A stretch of DNA of 64,000 nucleotides from contig JADJUJ010000003.1 in assembly GCA_016710765.1 (NCBI GenBank), forward strand, positions 62,001 to 126,000, given 5' to 3'. The notes under the pieces are model-generated. The model made no database searches and was not told the DNA's origin. It worked only from the letters and a program-made list of their open reading frames with translations. Below are positions 38,375 to 46,850 of this stretch, piece after piece (within the stretch, counting starts at the first letter, position 1; each line of letters begins with the position of its first letter). The position numbers and the translations under genes are program-made. This DNA is from Lewinellaceae bacterium (lineage in GTDB: Bacteria; Bacteroidota; Bacteroidia; Chitinophagales; Saprospiraceae).

Positions 38375-38590
38375 GTTTTAGCCATTGGGTGTTGGTCTTT
38401 GGCTTCGATCTCGATTTAAAGTACTGTACCAGATTGAATGCCAGAAATAGTAGAATTAAATTTTGAACACCCTTTTTAAAACAGCCTGTACATTACTTAT
38501 CAACAAATATTTTGTCAAAAATTAATGCATTGAGAACCAAATAGTTAATCCTTCGGAGCAAAGCCAAAGACTAAAGACCAATGGCCAAAT
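38375..38590. repeat. imperfect inverted repeat in the DadA-panD gap
   Basis: A left arm (AGCCATTGG ... TTGGTCTTTGGCTT, 38380-38405) and a right arm (AAAGCCAAAGAC ... AGACCAATGGC, 38560-38587) are complementary with a few mismatches and enclose about 150 bp of AT-rich sequence. No gene is present. It may be a small non-autonomous element or a remnant. Confidence 0.5.
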
Positions 38591-38596
38591 CTCTGC

Positions 38597-38953
38597 TTAC
38601 TTGTTTTTTACCAGACGGTTGTTCTCATCGGGGAAAACAGCCGCCGGACGGAAGTCTTTTGCCTCTTCGGGTGTCATGAGTGCGTAGGAGATGATGATCA
38701 CCAGATCGCCCACCTGCACCAGGCGTGCGGCAGCGCCATTAAGGCAAATAACACCAGAGCCCCGCTCACCGCGAATCACGTAGGTTTCCAGGCGCGCACC
38801 GTTGTTGTTGTTGACAATCTGCACCTTTTCTCCTTCCATAATGTTGGCAGCATCCATGAGTTCTTCATCGATGGTAATGCTGCCAATATAGTTCAGGTCG
38901 GCCTGTGTGACGCGTACCCGGTGTATCTTGCTTTTGAAAATCTGTATGTACAT
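38597..38953 (-). CDS. panD: aspartate 1-decarboxylase
   Basis: Makes beta-alanine for pantothenate/CoA by decarboxylating L-aspartate. The 118-residue length is standard for the proenzyme. The self-cleavage site is present: YIGSITID with Gly24-Ser25, where Ser25 becomes the pyruvoyl group. Other family segments are SKIHRVRVTQADLNY, IMEGEKVQIVNNNNGARLET, GSGVICLNGAAARL and GDLVIIISYA. The catalytic Tyr58 region (ETYVIRGERGSG) is intact. A -7 box lies about 50 bp upstream. Pantothenate genes panB/panC are not in view. Confidence 0.95.
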   Translation of the reverse strand: MYIQIFKSKIHRVRVTQADLNYIGSITIDEELMDAANIMEGEKVQIVNNNNGARLETYVIRGERGSGVICLNGAAARLVQVGDLVIIISYALMTPEEAKDFRPAAVFPDENNRLVKNK

Positions 38954-39003
38954 GCTCTAAGGTCCTCTGACGCTATACAACGTTTTTTTGACGGTTCGGT
39001 TTG

Positions 39004-39011
39004 CAAAGGTA
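39004..39011 (-). promoter_or_regulatory. -7 promoter box for panD (TACCTTTG)
   Basis: On the minus strand TACCTTTG lies 50 nt upstream of the panD ATG. A TTG 18 bp further upstream could serve as -33. Confidence 0.5.
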
Positions 39012-39115
39012 ACAGGAAAACAATCATTTCAAGGATTAATGATACCACAGCTTTTGAAATAATACGGGGCTTTTTTCAGTTTAAGGGAGGTTAAATCCAT
39101 CTAAACTTCCATTCC

Positions 39116-40105
39116 ATGAAACAATGTATCATGCTACTGCTTGCTCTTTTTCTTTATCCTGGCTTGCAGGCTCAGGTGATGGGCAACTACGGTAACCAGC
39201 AAAACACCTATCAGAACATCAACTTCAATGCGCAGTACCGCGCGGTGCCCAAGGCCGCAAATTTCCTGGGCGACAACCAGATGGAGATTACCATCAACGC
39301 ACTGTCGAACCAGAAGGCGAACTCCTATGTCGCTGTTTTTTCGGTCATGCAGGTGGGCAAAACAGCCGAGGAAACCAATAATTTGATCAACACCCGGATC
39401 AACGGTATGCTGTCGGAACTGAAGACGCTGGGCATCCCGGATTCGAACATGTACATCGACATGGTTAATTTTTTGCCCAAATACGAATACGATGTCAGCA
39501 AGAAGATTTTTTCTAAAAAAACGTACACCGAGCAGCCCAAGGGCTTTGAACTGCAAAAGAACATTCACGTCCGGTACAGGAAGCCTGGCTTGCTCGATGA
39601 GATCGTAACGGCTGCTGCCCGGCAGGAGATTTATGACATCGTAAAAGTCGACTACTTCGTGGACCACCCGCAGGTGGTGTATGCCGACCTGCGTACGGCT
39701 GCCATGGTGTACCTCAACCCAATTAAGAAGCAGTACGAATCTATCGGCCAACAGCTCGATTCCGCTTACGTCATCACCGCGGAAAATGCCTGGGTTGCCT
39801 ATCCTATCAACCGCTACGAGAGTTACCAGGCGTTCAGTTCCACCAAACTGGACCAAGACGAGAAGAGCGGCTCCGTAATCAATACCGCCGACAAACCCAT
39901 TTCACGCTTTTACAATGCCGTGCCCGCCAACGCTTACGACATCGTGATCAACCCCGAAATTCTGGAACCCGCCGTACAGTTTTCCTATAATTTGGTGGTG
40001 CATTTTACCCTGCCCGAACGCAAACCCGTGACGCGTACCGAAGTGAAAAAGGAATACCTCTTGCTGACGCCAGAAGGAAATTTGAAGACGTTGAAAATCG
40101 AGTAA
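39116..40105 (+). CDS. SIMPL (DUF541) domain secreted protein
   Basis: A 329-residue protein with a signal peptide (MKQCIMLLLALFLYPGLQAQ) and a SIMPL/DUF541-type domain (about residues 55-300). Typical is the helix with AEETNNLINTRINGMLSELK followed by TLGIPDSNMYIDMVNFLPKY, and later YRKPGLLDEIVTAAARQEIY. The family resembles secreted proteins that form oligomers and were first described as interacting with a mouse kinase; the bacterial role is unclear. It is monocistronic and is followed by the repeat-filled gap before the convergent DUF1460 gene. Confidence 0.75.
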   Translation: MKQCIMLLLALFLYPGLQAQVMGNYGNQQNTYQNINFNAQYRAVPKAANFLGDNQMEITINALSNQKANSYVAVFSVMQVGKTAEETNNLINTRINGMLSELKTLGIPDSNMYIDMVNFLPKYEYDVSKKIFSKKTYTEQPKGFELQKNIHVRYRKPGLLDEIVTAAARQEIYDIVKVDYFVDHPQVVYADLRTAAMVYLNPIKKQYESIGQQLDSAYVITAENAWVAYPINRYESYQAFSSTKLDQDEKSGSVINTADKPISRFYNAVPANAYDIVINPEILEPAVQFSYNLVVHFTLPERKPVTRTEVKKEYLLLTPEGNLKTLKIE

Positions 40106-40107
40106 AG

Positions 40108-40377
40108 GTTTTGGATTTCCGATTTTCGATTACATGATTTCCGATTTCCGATTGATTTAGGATTATGTGATTTCGAATTCCGATTACATGATTAACGATT
40201 TCCGATTGGATTTAGGATTTGAGATTGAGGATGTAAATACCCGATTAGCGTTAAATCAACCATTTCAATTCAACAATCACCTCGGCAATCTTAAATCATG
40301 TAATCGGAAATCGGAAATCGTAACTCATGTAATCGGAAATCGGAAATCGTAACTCATGTAATCAGAAATCGGAAATT
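40108..40377. repeat. cluster of direct and inverted 'cgatttccgattacatgatt' repeats
   Basis: The left half has three or so copies of TGATTTCCGATTTCCGATT-like sequence, and the right half has three copies of its reverse complement, CATGTAATCGGAAATCGGAAA (about 40299-40369), alternating with CGTAACT. The arms could fold into a long hairpin across the gap. It separates the convergent SIMPL and DUF1460 genes, which could suit termination; it may equally be an expanded repeat element. Confidence 0.75.
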
Positions 40378-41208
40378 CTACTCTCGTACCCGTGCCACCA
40401 CGATCCCGGTTTGCCCGCGCTGGGAGCGCACATAGTCGCCCAGCAATTGACTGGACACGATTACTTTTTTGCCCAGGGATGAGGCGTGGAGCAGGTGTAC
40501 ACGGCCGTTGCGGCGGACCGCAAATCCTTCATGACTAAAATCCAGTCCGGTTTTGGCGGAGGTGATGGCGATGATGTCGCCTTCATGGATCAGGTGTTCA
40601 ATGGATTCGATGCGGTCCTGAGGGATGTAGGTCCAGGTATGCTGGTTGAGCCGTTTTTCTGCATTTACAATTTGCTGCAGCACAGCGGGGTCGTTAAGCC
40701 GGGTATATTTTTCAGCGTGGCGGCTCATGAAATCGATGTGCTTGTGCAATTGAACACCGCCGAGTTGGGGCGTAATGTCATCGAGAATACCGCTTTTTTC
40801 CGCTTGCAGCAACCAACCAGAGAAGTAATGAATCCTCGAGCCATAGCCGTCTATGCGTCCACCCCAATACCGCAGTTGCCGGACGGCCCGGGTAAAAGCC
40901 TGTTCGGATGCCAGGGCGCTGTCAGCCGTTTGGGCAATGGCCAGACTGCATTCTACGAATGTCCAGCAGTCGAGAGCCTGCAGGTTGGTAATCAAGCACT
41001 CCGGACCTGGGCTTTCCAGCGTCCCGACAACATACGGGGTGCCAAGAAAGGATTCGGCCACTGCCAGCATGCGTCCAGTAGTGGAAATGCTGATGTTGCG
41101 GGCCAATGCCGATTTGTCCTGCAGCACGCGCAGGTCCTCGGGTGTCATCATTGCCATGCAGCAAAGCAACCCGAGCAGCAGGATTTTAGTTCTTAAAAAA
41201 TGCCGCAT
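40378..41208 (-). CDS. DUF1460 peptidoglycan/ceramide-type amidase-like protein
   Basis: About 276 residues from the ATG at 41208 (MRHFLRTKILLLGLLCCMAM; an upstream extension to 41307 has no signal sequence). The DUF1460 hallmarks are TPYVVGTLE, then NLQALDCWTFVECSLAIA with the catalytic Cys, YWGGRIDGYGSRIHYFSGWL, and HEGFAVRRNGRVHLLHASSL with a conserved His. The fold is NlpC/P60-like; characterised members are N-acetylmuramoyl-L-alanine amidases or related hydrolases. It is probably periplasmic. Confidence 0.85.
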   Translation of the reverse strand: MRHFLRTKILLLGLLCCMAMMTPEDLRVLQDKSALARNISISTTGRMLAVAESFLGTPYVVGTLESPGPECLITNLQALDCWTFVECSLAIAQTADSALASEQAFTRAVRQLRYWGGRIDGYGSRIHYFSGWLLQAEKSGILDDITPQLGGVQLHKHIDFMSRHAEKYTRLNDPAVLQQIVNAEKRLNQHTWTYIPQDRIESIEHLIHEGDIIAITSAKTGLDFSHEGFAVRRNGRVHLLHASSLGKKVIVSSQLLGDYVRSQRGQTGIVVARVRE

Positions 41209-41295
41209 GCGACAAATAAACATGATTTTATGCAAAAACGGGCACCAAAGCATAATATTGTAGTCGGCACAGCAGAAGACAGAGAATACAAAGCC

Positions 41296-41326
41296 TTGTT
41301 CATCCAATCGCTTTGCACTACTTTTG
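41296..41326 (+). promoter_or_regulatory. promoter of the OmpA gene, TTG-N20-TACTTTTG
   Basis: TTG (41296-41298), 20 bp, then TACTTTTG (41319-41326). The box ends 46 nt before the preferred ATG at 41373. Confidence 0.5.
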
Positions 41327-41372
41327 TATCCTGCAACGTTGTTAATAACAAGACATTTCCATGCATTCTACG

Positions 41373-42107
41373 ATGAAAAAAATTCTCCCACTGGTAATAA
41401 TGTTCCTTTTTGTTCAGGTTGGTATGCTTTCTGCCCAGAATTTCAGGGTACAGGCGGCGGCCTTTGCGGACTCTGTATCCAACAATTATTTCAAGGACCG
41501 GGGCGTGGAGAGTGTGATTGCCATGGTCGACAACAACGGCATTTACCGTTATTTTGTTGGGTCTTACAATACCCTGGATGAGGCGGAGATGATTCGAAAA
41601 GCCCTTGTGGAAAAGGGGTTTCCTAAGGCAACCATTGTGGATTTGGAGGTGCAACATGCCCTCTATGAGTCGCCTTGTACTTATTTTGCAGGTAACCCTA
41701 CGGCCGACCCTGCCTCGGGCGATAACGTACGAAACATTTACTTTGAGTCGGGTTCTTCGGCACTTTCCCTGGATTCGCGCCGGGAACTGGATCGCCTGGC
41801 CCAGACACTTCGCGACAACCCGGATTTGAAACTCCAACTCACCGGACATACCGATGCCAAAGGCAGCGCACAGTCAAATATTCAATTGGCATCTTCCCGC
41901 TCGCGCATTGCGCGCGATTACCTCATTGCTCGTGGAATTCGGCCCGATCGCATGTTCCTGAAAGTGTATGGCGAAGCCAAACCTGCTGTAGACAACCAGG
42001 ATTTCTATGGCAATGATTTGCCCCAGAACCGAAAATGGAACCGCCGGGTGTCGATGGCTATCCTGGATGGTAGCGGGGAGGTGGATCTGGAAGGGAAAGA
42101 ACCTTAA
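41373..42107 (+). CDS. OmpA family protein with an N-terminal SPOR-like domain
   Basis: About 244 residues from the ATG at 41373 (signal peptide MKKILPLVIMFLFVQVGMLS); another ATG four codons upstream is possible. The mature N-terminal part (AQNFRVQAAAFADSVSNNYF to GIYRYFVGSYNTLDEAEMIR) looks like a SPOR-type fold. It is followed by the OmpA C-terminal domain: NIYFESGSSALSLDSRRELD, LTGHTDAKGSAQSNIQLASS, RKWNRRVSMAI. The OmpA domain binds diaminopimelate in peptidoglycan and SPOR binds denuded glycans, so the protein probably links envelope layers to the wall. It is monocistronic. Confidence 0.85.
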   Translation: MKKILPLVIMFLFVQVGMLSAQNFRVQAAAFADSVSNNYFKDRGVESVIAMVDNNGIYRYFVGSYNTLDEAEMIRKALVEKGFPKATIVDLEVQHALYESPCTYFAGNPTADPASGDNVRNIYFESGSSALSLDSRRELDRLAQTLRDNPDLKLQLTGHTDAKGSAQSNIQLASSRSRIARDYLIARGIRPDRMFLKVYGEAKPAVDNQDFYGNDLPQNRKWNRRVSMAILDGSGEVDLEGKEP

Positions 42108-42128
42108 GCACTTTCCTGCCTGCATTAC

Positions 42129-42860
42129 CTACCAACGCCGCCGTTTGAGCGACAATACCGTTGCTGCCAAAAACATGGCAGTAAGACTTAAAAAATAAAT
42201 CAGGTCCCGCGAGTCGAGAATACCACGACCAACCGAGTTGTAATGGTATTGAATGCCCAGCGACTGTACAATATCGTCGAAACGGCCGTAAAAGATGGGC
42301 AAGTGGCTGAACAAATCGAAGGCCTGGTACATGAAAAAGCACAGGAATGTGGCCAGAACAAAGGAGATGATCTGGTTGCTGGTGCGGGATGAAGCAAAGA
42401 TCCCAATCGCCACAAATGCCGAGGCCAGAAACATCAAACCGATGTAGGAGCCTAAAATGCCCCCCGAATCAAGGTTCCCTTTTGGTGCACCCAACTGATA
42501 CACCGAGTAATAGTAAATGGTGGTTGGCAGTACTGCCAGGAAAACCAGCGTGATGCACGCAAGGTATTTCCCCAGCACAATTTGCCAGTCGCTCAGGGGC
42601 CGGGTAACCAGCAGTTCGATGGTGCCATTCTGGGTTTCTTCTGCCAGGGAGCGCATGGTAACGGCAGGGATGAGAAACAGGAACACCATGGGCGCTGTGT
42701 TAAAAAGCGTATCCAGGCTGGCGTAGTTGTTGCCCAGAATGCTGTAATCCGGAAATACCCACAGCAACAAGCCCATCAGCATCAGGAAAATGCCAATGAC
42801 GATGTAGCCTGTCAGGGAGGAGAAAAAAGCATTGATTTCCTTCTTATAAATTGCCAGCAT
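42129..42860 (-). CDS. gldF: gliding-associated ABC transporter permease GldF-like
   Basis: A 243-residue ABC-2-type permease with six membrane segments, from IYKKEINAFFSSLTGYIVIG through VFLFLIPAVTMRSLAEETQN, YLACITLVFLAVLPTTIYYY and VLATFLCFFMYQAFDLFSHL to FLSLTAMFLAATVLSLKRRR. Its ATG lies 17 bp inside the end of gldA, so the two are translationally coupled. GldA/GldF with GldG are required for gliding in Flavobacterium. No gldG is next to them here. The name is based on family and operon order; related permeases also have other roles. Confidence 0.82.
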   Translation of the reverse strand: MLAIYKKEINAFFSSLTGYIVIGIFLMLMGLLLWVFPDYSILGNNYASLDTLFNTAPMVFLFLIPAVTMRSLAEETQNGTIELLVTRPLSDWQIVLGKYLACITLVFLAVLPTTIYYYSVYQLGAPKGNLDSGGILGSYIGLMFLASAFVAIGIFASSRTSNQIISFVLATFLCFFMYQAFDLFSHLPIFYGRFDDIVQSLGIQYHYNSVGRGILDSRDLIYFLSLTAMFLAATVLSLKRRRW

Positions 42861-43770
42861 CTTTGCCCATGGTTAGTTGGTGGAAAACATCTTCTACGCT
42901 GTACTGCTCTTTGTGCAGTTCCAGTAAGGTGAGTTTTTGTTCTACAGCAAAGCGGAACACCGCGGGGCGGAAATCCTGCCCGGAAGGTGCTGTGAGTTGC
43001 CAGCGGTGTTTGCCCAGGTCTTTCACGCCTTGCACGCCTGGTATTTTTTTCAGGGTAGTGGCATCGGTTTTTTCAGCAAATTCCACTTGTACCACGCTTT
43101 GGCCAATGAACCGCTGTTTGAGTTCCTCGATGGGCGCATCGGCCACGAGTTTCCCTTTGTTGATGATGATGGCGCGGTCGCACACCGCTTCAACTTCTGC
43201 CAGAATATGGGTAGATAGAATCACCGTTTTTTCCTTGCCCAGGTCTTTAATCAGCTGCCGGATTTCAACAATTTGGTTGGGGTCGAGGCCGGAAGTGGGC
43301 TCGTCGAGAATCAACACCTCCGGGTCGTGGAGCATGGCCTGGGCCAGTCCCACGCGTTGACGGTAGCCCTTGGAGAGTTCGCCGATTTGTTTGAGCCGGT
43401 GCGAAGTGAGCCCGGTGCGCTCAATCATTTCTTCCACCCGTTTGCGCGGGTTGCTCACTTTGTGGATACCCGCGGTGAAATGCAGGTATTCGCGCACATA
43501 CATATCCTTGTATAGGGGGTTGTTCTCGGGAAGGTAGCCGACCCGCGCCCGCGCTTCCATGGGGTTTTTGTCCACCGAAAATCCACAAACGGTAGCTTCC
43601 CCCTCTGTTTGGGGAAGATAGCCGGTGATGATTTTCATTGTGGTGGTTTTGCCGGCGCCATTGGGGCCCAGGAAACCCAGCACCTCGCCTTTGTGCGCCT
43701 CAAAAGAAACGCCATCGACCGCACGTTGTACGTCGTAAATTTTGACAAGGTTGGAAACAAGGACTGACAT
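42844..43770 (-). CDS. gldA: gliding-associated ABC transporter ATP-binding protein GldA-like
   Basis: A 308-residue ABC ATPase. Walker A is GPNGAGKTT (about residue 36), the signature LSKGYRQRVGLAQAMLHD, Walker B EVLILDEPTSGLDP, and the switch His is in ILSTHILAEVEA. The C-terminal extension (about residues 220-308) is typical of GldA and Ybh-like exporters. It overlaps gldF by 17 bp and has a -7 box just upstream. The pump would move an unknown substrate and may work with T9SS gliding. Confidence 0.88.
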   Translation of the reverse strand: MSVLVSNLVKIYDVQRAVDGVSFEAHKGEVLGFLGPNGAGKTTTMKIITGYLPQTEGEATVCGFSVDKNPMEARARVGYLPENNPLYKDMYVREYLHFTAGIHKVSNPRKRVEEMIERTGLTSHRLKQIGELSKGYRQRVGLAQAMLHDPEVLILDEPTSGLDPNQIVEIRQLIKDLGKEKTVILSTHILAEVEAVCDRAIIINKGKLVADAPIEELKQRFIGQSVVQVEFAEKTDATTLKKIPGVQGVKDLGKHRWQLTAPSGQDFRPAVFRFAVEQKLTLLELHKEQYSVEDVFHQLTMGKDAGNL

Positions 43771-43798
43771 TGGCGTTAGCGCATTGAGGGCGAAGGGG

Positions 43799-43806
43799 CA
43801 AAAGTA
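43799..43806 (-). promoter_or_regulatory. -7 promoter box for gldA-gldF (TACTTTTG)
   Basis: On the minus strand TACTTTTG matches TAnnTTTG, 28 nt before the gldA ATG at 43770. Confidence 0.5.
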
Positions 43807-44010
43807 CGGTTTACGAAGATAAGGTAGACATGGGAGGGCGAAAATCAGCGCATGTTTAAATTTAACACTTTTGACTAGCCAACCATACTACCGGACATTT
43901 TTTGGGATTAACCACAATAAGGCACATGAGATTAACCATATCAGGGGTACAACTTTTTAAAATGTTCAGTCGTATACTCGCCAACGAGCCATAAGCACGG
44001 ATAATCTGCT

Positions 44011-45429
44011 TTATTGCCCGTTCTCCATTTTTCGGAACTCCCGCTCGAAAATAGTTTCCAGCTGGTCGGCGTGCAGGTTTTTGGCAATGATGGTGCGGTC
44101 TTTGTCAAGCACATAAAGTTCAGGCGTATTGTCGACAAAGTATTTGGCGTAAATGGCGCGGTTGGTAGGGTCGTACACATTGGTGAAGCTGAACGATTTT
44201 TTGACAAAAGCCCGCCACTCTTCGGTTTCTGTGTTCACACCAATGCCAAAAAAGTCGACGCCCTTATCTTTCCATTTTCTGTAAATCCGCTCGATCTCGG
44301 CTGCCTGCTCCTGGCAGTGTTCACAATGCGGGGAGAACATGAAAATGACAATAATGGGCGCCTTTATCCCGTAGATACTCTTTTCTACGCCATTCACGTC
44401 CATGGCGACCACATCCGGGCCCTTTCTACCCAGAGTGCTGGCTTCCATTTCCCAGGCGTGTTTGCGCAGTTTTTCGATGTTCTCAGGCTTATCCCAGAAG
44501 GCCAGTTCCGGGGTGAAGAACTCCTGGATAATGTGAACATAGACGGCCTCACCGTCCATTACAGTGGTTCTGCCGTTTTCGTACTGCAGTGCAATCCAGT
44601 TGGAGAAGAATTTGAAATACTCCTTGTTGGGGATCACACGGCGGATCAGTTCGTCGGAAACGGCGATTATGGAATCCGGGCGTTGCGGGGTGAGTTCTTT
44701 GATGTAGCGCTTGAGTTTGTTGACCACTACCGGGGTGTGAAGCAGGCGGTCGTCGTTAAAATCTACGCCATCCCAAAAATGTTTGCGGTATTCCACCACC
44801 TGCGCGACGGTATCAATGTCGCCATTGGGTTTCCGTATATCGGGCAGTTCGGGATTTTGCCCGGCAATTTTAAACTTGGTAAAAAAGCTGTTGGGGTAGG
44901 TATTGAATATGCCATCCAAATGTGCTTTGCGCTCCGCCAGCAATTGATCCTGTCGGGTTTTAGCCTGCTCGTATTCGGGAGAACCCGGCGGCGCAGAGCG
45001 GATGATTTTGTTCATTTGCAGGAGTACCGGGTCCTGAGCCGATTGGAATACAACATTCTGGAAGAAAAGATCGGGGTCGATGGCCCCTTCTACCTTCATG
45101 CTGGGGTAGATGTCGTTGGCCTTGGTACGCAGGGTAAAATGCTGTTCCTGATCGATGAGGATAGAGAAGTTTTTATTTCCGGGGAGCAGAAAGGTATAGA
45201 AGCCAGCGGCCAGCGGATGTTCGCGGCGCAGCGTAAAATGGCCTCTGGCGTCAACCATGGCCGAATCTGCCAGGTAGTTTTGTTCCCCCAACATGCCCAC
45301 CATACGGGTCGGGCCTGCTGGAAGGCCTTCTATGTATACTTCGATGAGGGTGCTGTCGACTGCTTTCTGGGCTATAGCGAGATTTGTAAGCAGGGTGAAA
45401 ATGAAAAGGACTCCTATTCGTAACTTCAT
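44011..45429 (-). CDS. TlpA-like thiol-disulfide protein with DUF4369/DUF5106-type domains
   Basis: About 472 residues from the ATG at 45429 with a signal peptide (MKLRIGVLFIFTLLTNLAIA). The N-terminal ~110 residues fit DUF4369, the middle is a helical DUF5106-type region (HFWDGVDFNDDRLLHTPVVV, VSDELIRRVIPNKEYFKFFS), and the last 130 residues are a thioredoxin fold with the active-site motif SPHCEHCQ and GIGVNTETEEWRAF. The protein would exchange disulfides in the periplasm, perhaps in cytochrome c or metal-protein maturation. No cytochrome genes are adjacent. Confidence 0.85.
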   Translation of the reverse strand: MKLRIGVLFIFTLLTNLAIAQKAVDSTLIEVYIEGLPAGPTRMVGMLGEQNYLADSAMVDARGHFTLRREHPLAAGFYTFLLPGNKNFSILIDQEQHFTLRTKANDIYPSMKVEGAIDPDLFFQNVVFQSAQDPVLLQMNKIIRSAPPGSPEYEQAKTRQDQLLAERKAHLDGIFNTYPNSFFTKFKIAGQNPELPDIRKPNGDIDTVAQVVEYRKHFWDGVDFNDDRLLHTPVVVNKLKRYIKELTPQRPDSIIAVSDELIRRVIPNKEYFKFFSNWIALQYENGRTTVMDGEAVYVHIIQEFFTPELAFWDKPENIEKLRKHAWEMEASTLGRKGPDVVAMDVNGVEKSIYGIKAPIIVIFMFSPHCEHCQEQAAEIERIYRKWKDKGVDFFGIGVNTETEEWRAFVKKSFSFTNVYDPTNRAIYAKYFVDNTPELYVLDKDRTIIAKNLHADQLETIFEREFRKMENGQ

Positions 45430-45488
45430 GGGTATGCTTTTTTTCCGACCCAAGGCCGGCTTTACAATGTAAGACGATAAAGAGAACG

Positions 45489-45496
45489 CAAAATTA
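45489..45496 (-). promoter_or_regulatory. -7 promoter box for the TlpA-like gene (TAATTTTG)
   Basis: On the minus strand TAATTTTG matches TAnnTTTG, 59 nt before the ATG at 45429. Confidence 0.4.
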
Positions 45497-45562
45497 CGGC
45501 CAATGACTAAAAAAGGGCGCTTATTTGAGCTTTGTTCACAAAAATGCAGGCTTGACAGTGGT

Positions 45563-46627
45563 TCAGCCCTTCTCCTTAACCCTTCCTAGCCCGAGGGCTT
45601 GCAGCATAAAGCGGGGCAGCGGTTTTTCCACATTGGCGCGTTTACGCAGGTCGAGGTACCAGCCAATTTTTTTCATGATGGGTATTTTATGGGTCTCTAC
45701 AAACTCGATAAGGGTACCATCGGGGTCTTCAATATAGGAAAAATAGCCGGCCGCTTCACCCATGTCAAAACTGCCGCTGGAATCTACCGTAAAGGGGTGG
45801 CCTTCCGCTGCACAGAATGCCTTCATTTCCTCCATGCCGGTGATGTCGAAGCAGAGGTGGATAAAGCCAAGATCTCCCCAGAAGCGGTTTTCAAATATTT
45901 TTACAGGAGTTCTTTCGGTAGCTTGCACCAGTTCAATTTCTGTGGGGCCGAAGAGCGGGCTGAAGGCGCCTTTTCTGGGGTGCGAATGTTCCAGCAGCAC
46001 GCGCCGGAAGGCTTGCTCACCGCCATCTACACCCAGCAGGTCGTCGAATTTTCCGGACTTGTCGTACACGACCTGGTCATATCCCAGAATTTTGCTGTAA
46101 AAAGCAATGGCCTTATCCATGTCCGACACGCCAATGGTGCATCCATAGATTCCGCCGGTCTGAAACCGGTTGTTTTTGCTGAACCACACATTGGCACTTA
46201 CCACCTCAAAACTGTTTCCCCAGGGGTCTTTGACAAAAAAATGCTCCCGGCCATCCGGTCGGGTACCCACCTTAGTGAGCATGGTGACGCCTTTTTTACG
46301 GAGATCATGAAAGCAGGCCTGCACGTCTTTGCATTTTATTTTAGCCATAAAAATGCCCAGGTCGCCGAGTTGGGTTTGAAAAGCGGCGGGTTCTGGTATG
46401 CGGCTGGTATACTGCCAGATTTCCATGCCACCGCCGCCTTGCATGTTTACGGCCAGGATGGCATGGCGGTCGCGGGGTTCCCCGCCGGTATAGGGGAGCA
46501 TAAGGCTTGCGGTGGCGGCTTCTTCGAAAATGGGCACGTCCATGCCAAAATGTTTGCGGTACCAATCGAATCCTGCGTGCACATTGGAAACGCCAATGCC
46601 TACTTGTTGTATACCTGAAATGATCAT
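45563..46627 (-). CDS. two-domain VOC superfamily (glyoxalase/dioxygenase fold) protein
   Basis: About 354 residues from the ATG at 46627 (MIISGIQQVGIGVSNVHAGF); the frame is open further up to 46822 but without family features. Two vicinal-oxygen-chelate domains are visible: the first to about residue 140 (HFFVKDPWGNSFEVVSAN), the second from GGIYGCTIGVSDMDKAIAFY to FSYIEDPDGTLIEFVETHKI. Metal ligands (His/Glu) are in the expected strands. The double domain resembles extradiol dioxygenases or 4-hydroxyphenylpyruvate dioxygenase, but length and motifs do not fix the substrate. A C-terminal extension of about 30 basic residues is present. Confidence 0.75.
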   Translation of the reverse strand: MIISGIQQVGIGVSNVHAGFDWYRKHFGMDVPIFEEAATASLMLPYTGGEPRDRHAILAVNMQGGGGMEIWQYTSRIPEPAAFQTQLGDLGIFMAKIKCKDVQACFHDLRKKGVTMLTKVGTRPDGREHFFVKDPWGNSFEVVSANVWFSKNNRFQTGGIYGCTIGVSDMDKAIAFYSKILGYDQVVYDKSGKFDDLLGVDGGEQAFRRVLLEHSHPRKGAFSPLFGPTEIELVQATERTPVKIFENRFWGDLGFIHLCFDITGMEEMKAFCAAEGHPFTVDSSGSFDMGEAAGYFSYIEDPDGTLIEFVETHKIPIMKKIGWYLDLRKRANVEKPLPRFMLQALGLGRVKEKG

Positions 46628-46711
46628 ATGTGTTGGTTCGGATTTAATATTCCGGTTCGAAACAAGGAATGCGTGAAGGGTATAAGAATGTTTTCGAGGC
46701 TGTGGTGCGCG

Positions 46712-46719
46712 CAAAAATA
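46712..46719 (-). promoter_or_regulatory. -7 promoter box for the VOC gene (TATTTTTG)
   Basis: On the minus strand TATTTTTG matches TAnnTTTG, 84 nt before the ATG at 46627, leaving a long leader. It is a weaker candidate because of that distance. Confidence 0.35.
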
Positions 46720-46850
46720 CGCCGATTGATAAAATTTTAACCAAAAAGGCACGATCTACAATTTTAAAAGGGCTCCAGACGTTTTTTTCAGCGCGCCGTT
46801 GCATACTTTCGGCATCCTGCAATCACTGGCTTAATCGAATCCATTCCGCT

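Noticed and set aside
40108..40377. CRISPR-like array
   Set aside because: Motifs occur in both orientations with very short, non-unique gaps; no cas genes.
40486..41196. A 236-codon plus-strand frame opposite the DUF1460 gene
   Set aside because: It is a shadow of the minus-strand gene, which has clear family motifs and a signal peptide.
44014..45423. A 469-codon plus-strand frame opposite the TlpA-like gene
   Set aside because: Long but antisense to a well-supported gene; composition (His/Val/Phe rich) is that of a codon shadow.
45563..46627. 4-hydroxyphenylpyruvate dioxygenase
   Set aside because: Two VOC domains fit, but the characteristic HPD C-terminal metal and substrate motifs are not clear, so only the superfamily is claimed.
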